Below, piece after piece: positions 59,414 to 64,000 of a stretch of DNA of 64,000 nucleotides. The notes beneath the pieces were generated by a model, which saw only the letters and a program-made list of their open reading frames with translations, was not told the DNA's origin and did not search any database. Position 1 is the first letter of the stretch. The number at the start of each line of letters is the position of its first letter. The stretch spans positions 17,236-81,235 of the forward strand of contig JAEWJS010000164.1 in the NCBI GenBank assembly GCA_023386495.1. The letters are read 5' to 3'. Origin of the DNA: Bacillota bacterium (GTDB lineage: Bacteria; Bacillota; Bacilli; Paenibacillales; Paenibacillaceae). Position numbers and translations under genes: made by a program.

Positions 59414-60280
59414 ATGGTGTATGATCAGTTAAGAATATGTCCCCCTCATCTGCGAGCTATTGCTCCATGCAACAATATGAGAGGATACGCGGATCGCCCG
59501 GCTATCCTCTCGCAGCTAATCACCAAAGGCTATGCAGCCGTCGTCGAGGGGACGATCGAAGCGTTTGCCACGGTAGGCATCTCGCCTGCCACAGGCAACG
59601 GCTATCTCGAGTACGGCTGCAGCGCAGTCGGCAGCCGCCTGCTCGCCTCCGTCCTCGCCGAATGCGAGCAGGCCGTTCGAGTCGCCGGCGGAACGCAGCT
59701 CTACTACACGATCAGCATGCAGCTCGGCGAAATTCGCAACGAACGCATCAGCTTCTTTGAGGCGCAAGGTTTTGCCTGCAGCCCGTATTATCACGTATTC
59801 GCCGACCATCGGAACATTGCGGAGTGGCAGCATCCGAATGACCTGGACCTCTCCCGCATCCGTGTGGCCGATAAAGCGACAATTACCGAGATCGCATCGA
59901 TATTGGATCAAGATGGCGAGTTATTCCTGGCTGAGGAATATCGCGGTCAGTTCGCCGAGCATACGCCCGATCACGTATTCCTCTGTCTCTATGACGAGAA
60001 CCGCCGCCAGATTCAAGGCATTACCTACTGTAAGATATGGGTGAAGGACGAGGGATTCTATGCCGTCATGCTTGGCATGCATTTCCGTCCTCACGCGGAC
60101 GTCGTAGCACGCGATATCCAATTGCTGCTGCACGCCGTTCTAGCGTCTTTGCAGCAGCTCGGCGTTACGGCGGCGTGGTCGCGTATAAGCTCCCAATGTT
60201 TCGAATTGATTCTCGAAGCTTACGCTGCAGGCTTCCAATTGGCGCCTACCCATACCGTTGTCATGTCGAAATCCGTGTAG
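59414..60280 (+). CDS. GNAT-family acetyltransferase
   Basis: A 288-residue protein. The N-terminal half contains VEGTIEAFATVGISPATGNGYLEYGCSAVGSRLLASVLAE, resembling an acetyl-CoA-binding GNAT strand-helix. The second half has a further GNAT-like fold (LCLYDENRRQIQGITYCKIW; GFYAVMLGMHFRP). It looks like a duplicated GNAT. The ATG at 59414 has only a weak ribosome site. The CD3324 gene at 60290 follows by nine bases. The substrate is unknown. Confidence 0.65.
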   Translation: MVYDQLRICPPHLRAIAPCNNMRGYADRPAILSQLITKGYAAVVEGTIEAFATVGISPATGNGYLEYGCSAVGSRLLASVLAECEQAVRVAGGTQLYYTISMQLGEIRNERISFFEAQGFACSPYYHVFADHRNIAEWQHPNDLDLSRIRVADKATITEIASILDQDGELFLAEEYRGQFAEHTPDHVFLCLYDENRRQIQGITYCKIWVKDEGFYAVMLGMHFRPHADVVARDIQLLLHAVLASLQQLGVTAAWSRISSQCFELILEAYAAGFQLAPTHTVVMSKSV

Positions 60281-60289
60281 AGGCAGCCC

Positions 60290-60571
60290 ATGAAAAAACA
60301 TCTCAATGCGAGGCAGGTGCTCCCTGAAGCACTTGTGCAGGAAATCCAGAAGTACGTCCAAGGCACACATCTCTACATCCCCAGCGCGGAGCGAAAAGCT
60401 TGGGGCACCAGCAGCGGGGCACGCGATTCGCTTGAACAGCGAAACATGGAGCTTCTCCATGCCTATCGCAGCGGTCAAACAATCGCGCGCCTATCGGAAA
60501 TGTTCTGTCTGAGCGAAGAACGCATTCGAGCAATCGTCTACGGCAAATCGGAGTCCGAGTCGTCTGAGTGA
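60290..60571 (+). CDS. second CD3324-family small protein
   Basis: A 93-residue protein with the same pattern as the gene at 58610: VLPEALVQEIQKYVQGTHLYIPSAE, WGTSSGARDSLEQRNMELLHAYRSG and an HTH-like end LSEMFCLSEERIRAIVYG. The shared length and motifs show they are paralogues. It follows the GNAT gene by nine bases and is probably co-transcribed with it. The function is unknown. Confidence 0.82.
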   Translation: MKKHLNARQVLPEALVQEIQKYVQGTHLYIPSAERKAWGTSSGARDSLEQRNMELLHAYRSGQTIARLSEMFCLSEERIRAIVYGKSESESSE

Positions 60572-60602
60572 ACGTTCTGATGCAAGTCGCAACCAGCCGA
60601 GG

Positions 60603-61340
60603 CTAGCGCATTGCCATGATCCGTCTTGCAACGCTCGGCGAGAGCCTGTTGATGAGATGCAGCAGCTTGACCTTGTCCACGCGAATGACCGCTTTTCCCC
60701 GCTCCAGTCCCCGGATCATCTCGGCGGCGCAGGCATCAGCCGTAATCTTCCCGCTGCCTCTGCCATGCGTCATCGGCGTATCGACAAGCGGAGGCATCGC
60801 CTCGGTTACGAATATGGAGCTGTTCCTCAGTTGGGTGCGAAGCGTGCTAGTGAACGTGGACAACGCGCATTTGGAGGCGCTGTAGAGCGGCGATTCGACC
60901 TTCGGAACGATGACAAGTCCGGTCGTCACGTTCATGATTGCGGCTGCGGGCTGTTCGAGCAGATGCGGGATCAACAGCGAACAGAGATGGACCGGCGCCA
61001 GCATGTTAACGTTCATCTCTTCTTCCAGAATGGCAGCCGAACGGCTGGCATGGTCCGCGTCGAACCGGAGGTGATGCTGAATGCCGGCGTTATTGATCAG
61101 CACGTTCAGCTTCGGATAATCGCGCAGCAACGCCTCGCATAGACGAATGCGTTCCGACGCTTGCGCGATGTCGCTAACGATCGTCCGAAGGCCTGCGATG
61201 GACGCGCTTGCGGCTTCCAGTCTTCGCTCGTCCCGTCCCGCGATGATGACGGTATTATGAGTAGCGAGCTGTCTCGCCAAGGCTAAGCCGATGCCTGATG
61301 AGCCGCCTGTAATGAGGATTGTCTGTCCTGCCAGCTTCAT
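60603..61340 (-). CDS. short-chain dehydrogenase/reductase (DltE-like)
   Basis: A 245-residue SDR. The cofactor loop is ITGGSSGIGLALARQLA; VLINNAGIQHHLRF is the NNAG motif; the active-site triad lies in MNVTTG...YSASKCAL (Tyr, Lys). It resembles YvaG/DltE-type oxidoreductases. AGGAGG is seven bases upstream of the ATG. Single gene, convergent with the CD3324 gene. Substrate unknown. Confidence 0.92.
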   Translation of the reverse strand: MKLAGQTILITGGSSGIGLALARQLATHNTVIIAGRDERRLEAASASIAGLRTIVSDIAQASERIRLCEALLRDYPKLNVLINNAGIQHHLRFDADHASRSAAILEEEMNVNMLAPVHLCSLLIPHLLEQPAAAIMNVTTGLVIVPKVESPLYSASKCALSTFTSTLRTQLRNSSIFVTEAMPPLVDTPMTHGRGSGKITADACAAEMIRGLERGKAVIRVDKVKLLHLINRLSPSVARRIMAMR

Positions 61341-61441
61341 GGGGATACCTCCTGGATCACGCGATCATTGGGATATCCGTATTGTACAGCCGAGCAGCTG
61401 CTATCGCCTTAACATAGGTTAAGATGCTTGATGGTCAGGCC

Positions 61442-62131
61442 TCATTGATAATAAGAGTCACCGGCCACGATCCACGCCTTGGACGTCGTGTTCGGTTCTT
61501 TTGCCATGAGCTCGATCGACACGGACTGCACGCCGGTTATCGCTGCATGGATTTCCCGAAGGCCGTCGCTTTGCGCCAACACGGCAGTATGAATGACCTC
61601 CTTCGTTGCGCCGTTCACGATGCGAACCTCCGTCTCGTCGCCTTCAATCGCCATTGTCAATACAAGCTTGGTATATTGGGCATTCGGCTCCAATTGAAAC
61701 CGGCTGTTCGAATGCAGTACCTTGGCAAAATAGATCGCCTCGCCGTGGTCGACACCGCCGATCAATCGATCTGCCGCGTCGCTGGTAATGACGGCCGACA
61801 TGCGCGAGTATGGCTCGGACAGAATCGGTACGCCTGCTGCAAGCGCCCCGATGTGGATCGTCTTCGTGGCCGATTCGTACTGAATCGGAACCTCGAGCGC
61901 CTCCGCGACCGCTCGAACCGGCAAATACGTTGTACCGTTATAAGTTATCGGATATTGAACGGTACTGCCCGCCTTCGCCTCCCACGGCCCGCCATCGAGT
62001 TTCATCTTGATCTCCTTGTTCAGATAAGCCCGAATTTCGAGCAGCAGCGAATCCGCGCTTGCGACCATGCCGATCGAGATGCCGACGGCCAGAGATGCCA
62101 GCATTGCAAACCACACTCTGTTGTTCCTCAT
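61442..62131 (-). CDS. exported protein with copper-amine-oxidase-N-like domain
   Basis: A 229-residue exported protein. Residues 1-26 form a signal or anchor (WFAMLASLAVGISIGMVASA). Residues about 45-80 match the copper amine oxidase N-terminal repeat (ITYNGTTYLPVRAVAEALEV), a common surface domain in Paenibacillus. The rest is beta-rich with no catalytic motif. A start at GTG 62137 is an alternative to ATG 62131. Its promoter region holds overlapping palindromes (62176-62211). The function is unknown. Confidence 0.82.
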   Translation of the reverse strand: MRNNRVWFAMLASLAVGISIGMVASADSLLLEIRAYLNKEIKMKLDGGPWEAKAGSTVQYPITYNGTTYLPVRAVAEALEVPIQYESATKTIHIGALAAGVPILSEPYSRMSAVITSDAADRLIGGVDHGEAIYFAKVLHSNSRFQLEPNAQYTKLVLTMAIEGDETEVRIVNGATKEVIHTAVLAQSDGLREIHAAITGVQSVSIELMAKEPNTTSKAWIVAGDSYYQ

Positions 62132-62175
62132 TTTCACACACGCCCCTTTTCCCATTAATGTTGGCAGTTTCGTGA

Positions 62176-62211
62176 TACGAATTGTATCATACAATTCGAA
62201 TTGTATGATAC
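62176..62211. promoter_or_regulatory. overlapping palindromes, MarR/OhrR-like operator
   Basis: GAATTGTATCATACAATTC (62179-62197, perfect 9+1+9) overlaps ATACAATTCGAATTGTAT (62189-62206, perfect 18 bases), and GATAC/GTATC occur at both ends. TACAATT/AATTGTA resembles the operators of OhrR/MarR-type repressors. It lies just upstream of the copper-amine-oxidase-like gene. Binding is inferred. Confidence 0.65.
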
Positions 62212-62239
62212 TCCATCCTATCCGTCAATCCACGACAAA

Positions 62240-62272
62240 CAGCCGTTCGACTCTCGCGAGTGTGAACGGCTG
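62240..62272 (-). terminator. hairpin after the coiled-coil protein gene
   Basis: CAGCCGTTC (62240-62248) pairs with GAACGGCTG (62264-62272), and inside it ACTC/GAGT forms a second stem. On the minus strand TTTGT follows. It lies 13 bases after the stop codon at 62286. Confidence 0.7.
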
Positions 62273-62285
62273 CTGCTATGGACCG

Positions 62286-62648
62286 CTATATTTTGTCGAT
62301 ATGCAGGAGCGTAATGCGCTTCGAGACGAAAGTGTCTCGCAGCGTCTCGGCGGACAACACTCCGAGCTTGATCGTGCTCGCGATCTTGGCAGCGTCCGCT
62401 CTCGAGATCAGCCGCCAGATCTCCGGATCAGGCAGCGCAGCATATACCTTCTGATCGTCATATTCCTTGCGGTCTTGTACGGTAAGCTTCACTCGATAGC
62501 TTCCCGACTCCAGTTCGCTAACCTGCTGCTCCTCGCAATAAGCGAGAATTCGGTCGCGAAGCTCGTTCATCTCTTGTTCGAGCTCCGCCCTTCGTTTCTT
62601 AAGCGTAGCATAACGTTTGAAAATTTGCCTGCGGTCCAACTCGTCCAT
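62286..62648 (-). CDS. uncharacterised coiled-coil protein
   Basis: A 120-residue protein. The first 45 residues are a charged coiled coil (RQIFKRYATLKKRRAELEQE; NELRDRILAYCEEQQVSELE); the rest (YRVKLTVQDRKEYDDQKVY) resembles small phage-associated or nuclease-inhibitor-like proteins only vaguely. GGAGGAG precedes the ATG. No known domain was recognised. It lies between the subtilase and copper-amine-oxidase-like genes. The function is unknown. Confidence 0.7.
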   Translation of the reverse strand: MDELDRRQIFKRYATLKKRRAELEQEMNELRDRILAYCEEQQVSELESGSYRVKLTVQDRKEYDDQKVYAALPDPEIWRLISRADAAKIASTIKLGVLSAETLRDTFVSKRITLLHIDKI

Positions 62649-62709
62649 CTTCCGATCACTCCTCCCATTGCGCTATCTATATGCGAGGCCATGATCGGTT
62701 AGAAGCATC

Positions 62710-63873
62710 TTATGAGCGGACGGCCCGATCCGCATTCACGCGTCCGAATATCCAGAAGATTCCCGTGTAGAGAACCGGATCCGAGGTCGTCCGAATAATG
62801 TCATGCACCTGCGTATTGCTTCTTCCCTGCGCGGCCAGCAAGGCGGCTATACCTGAGACATGCGGAGCAGCCATGGACGTTCCATCCAAATAAGCATAAT
62901 TGCCGCCCAAGTACGTCGAGAGAATCGAAGCACCTGGCGCTGCAACATCCACCCAAGTACCAAAATTGGAGAACGGCGTCTTGAAATCATAGGCGTCCGT
63001 CGCGGCAACGGCTAGCACATTGGGGTAGTTAGCCGGATAATTCGGCGTCGGAAGGCCGTCGTTCCCCGCAGCCGCGACCAATACGCTGCCTCGGCTCCAA
63101 GCATAGCTGACCGCGTATTGCAGCGTACTCGTGTCATAGGGGGAACCCAAGCTCAGATTAATGACCTGTGCGCCTCGATTCGCGGCATAGATGATCCCGC
63201 TAGCTACCGTGCTCATCGAACCGTTGCCGTTATGATCCAGTACCCGCACGGGCAGGATCGAAGCGAATGGCGCCATACCGGCAATGCCCCGCGCATTGTT
63301 CGTAATGGCGGCAGCGATGCCGGCCACATGGGTACCATGCCCGTTGCTGTCTGCAGGTACGGCATCGCCGTCCACGAAATCGTAGCCTTGGAGCAGCTTG
63401 CCTGCAAGATCGGGATGGCTCAACTCGATACCCGAATCCACGATTGCGATAATAATGTTGCTGCTGCTCTGGCTGACTTCCCAAGCAGCAGGCGCCCCTA
63501 CGCGCTGGGGGCCGTATTGATAGCCTGGGAAGAACGGGTCATTAGGCGTGTAGAACGCCTTCACTTTATAGTCCGGCTCAGCGTACTCGATCTCCGGAAG
63601 GTTCATGTACTTTTCCATCATCCACTGGGTCTTGCGCTTCGACCGAATCACCTGGAAGCCGGCATCCTCCAGGCCATCCATCACCTCGCAGCGATGCTTG
63701 CGATGGATCTCCTCGATGACAGCCGGTTCGACATCATCCTTGAATCTGACAATCAACTGATTAGGAACGGCGATATCGTCCAGATCGTCGGATCGGCGGG
63801 TCTGCCAGTATCCGACCAGAACAAGGAACACAACGGCCAGCGCAGCAATTCCAATCCCTATCCACATCCACAT
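62710..63873 (-). CDS. membrane-anchored subtilisin-like serine protease (S8)
   Basis: A 387-residue protease. Residues 1-20 are a membrane anchor or uncleaved signal (MWMWIGIGIAALAVVFLVLV). An inhibitor_I9-like propeptide region follows (about 30-95: QLIVRFKDDVEPAVIEEIHR). The catalytic triad is Asp in IIAIVDSGIE, His in SNGHGTHVAGIAAAI and Ser in LDGTSMAAPHVSGIAALLA. The oxyanion Asn is in VAAAGNDGLP. ATG at 63873 follows AGGAGG by eight bases; an earlier frame start at 63897 lacks support. It is likely an extracellular protease tethered at the membrane; the substrate is unknown. The 127 bases after its start hold nothing recognised. Confidence 0.93.
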   Translation of the reverse strand: MWMWIGIGIAALAVVFLVLVGYWQTRRSDDLDDIAVPNQLIVRFKDDVEPAVIEEIHRKHRCEVMDGLEDAGFQVIRSKRKTQWMMEKYMNLPEIEYAEPDYKVKAFYTPNDPFFPGYQYGPQRVGAPAAWEVSQSSSNIIIAIVDSGIELSHPDLAGKLLQGYDFVDGDAVPADSNGHGTHVAGIAAAITNNARGIAGMAPFASILPVRVLDHNGNGSMSTVASGIIYAANRGAQVINLSLGSPYDTSTLQYAVSYAWSRGSVLVAAAGNDGLPTPNYPANYPNVLAVAATDAYDFKTPFSNFGTWVDVAAPGASILSTYLGGNYAYLDGTSMAAPHVSGIAALLAAQGRSNTQVHDIIRTTSDPVLYTGIFWIFGRVNADRAVRS

Positions 63874-64000
63874 CGAACATTCCTCCTCATCTAGCATGAT
63901 GAGATAGAATATGCCGATAGGATGCTGGATGCATGGGGACTTGGCCGATTAGGGCGCATAGCCATGTTGTCTGTGAACGGTGTTGGCGGTGGTGCTGGGT

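Noticed and set aside
63898..64000. Possible start of another gene at the right edge
   Set aside because: Only about 100 bases, without a recognisable reading frame or signal.

Overview
The window looks like a chromosome segment of a spore-forming Gram-positive bacterium of the Paenibacillaceae (Paenibacillus or Cohnella type). The evidence is the G+C-rich coding sequence with strong AGGAGG ribosome sites, a serC T-box leader, several lipoprotein-type sugar-binding proteins, a YesM/YesN pair, a YheC/YheD spore-coat-type ATP-grasp protein, an SLH-type surface protein and two CD3324-type small proteins. No rRNA, tRNA, CRISPR array, transposase, phage gene or replication origin was recognised. 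Genus and species are inference.

Layout. 1-5,710: a partial alpha/beta hydrolase, a HAD phosphatase, and the hexuronate genes uxaB-uxaA with a divergent AraC regulator. 5,825-10,896: a DUF2975 membrane protein with its small Cro-type regulator, a sugar-phosphate isomerase-like barrel, a MatE-type transporter, a YwaF-type membrane protein and an MDR oxidoreductase. 11,007-14,635: an SLH/Ig-like surface protein, a cluster of short TTCGCTAWT-type repeats and thymidine kinase. 14,911-23,131: a distinctly more A+T-rich six-gene operon that forms an Hsp70-centred chaperone cassette (CbxX-type AAA ATPase, GrpE-like protein, Hsp70, a TPR membrane protein and two J-like TPR proteins). 23,567-33,085: serC with its T-box, followed by small enzymes (three methyltransferases, one of them frameshifted, an acetyltransferase, a MOSC protein and an APH-type kinase).

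33,271-38,905: an L-fucose operon (fucI, fucA, a RhaB-type kinase, fucU) under a divergent LacI regulator with a perfect palindromic operator between them. 38,918-42,378: a large membrane protein with a polythreonine tract, then an MBL hydrolase/TetR divergent pair. 42,427-53,050: a complete galactofuranose-type sugar ABC operon (ytfQ-ytfR-ytfT-yjfF plus a second ytfQ) facing a YesM-YesN-sugar-binding lipoprotein operon, which together suggest a three-component sugar-sensing circuit. 53,157-64,000: a DnaQ-type exonuclease, YheC/D, a second TTCGCTAWT repeat cluster, and an operon of a CD3324 protein, a zinc-ribbon ABC exporter and a DUF1854 protein. That operon is preceded by a promoter, a 9-12 codon leader ORF, a terminator and a 35-codon small ORF, an arrangement typical of transcription attenuation. 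The region ends with a GNAT enzyme, a second CD3324 protein, an SDR, a copper-amine-oxidase-N-like protein and a membrane-anchored subtilase.

The best candidates for something undescribed are the Hsp70/J-like/AAA cassette (14,911-23,131), whose two J-like domains both lack the HPD motif, and the leader region of the zinc-ribbon ABC exporter operon (58,854-59,205).
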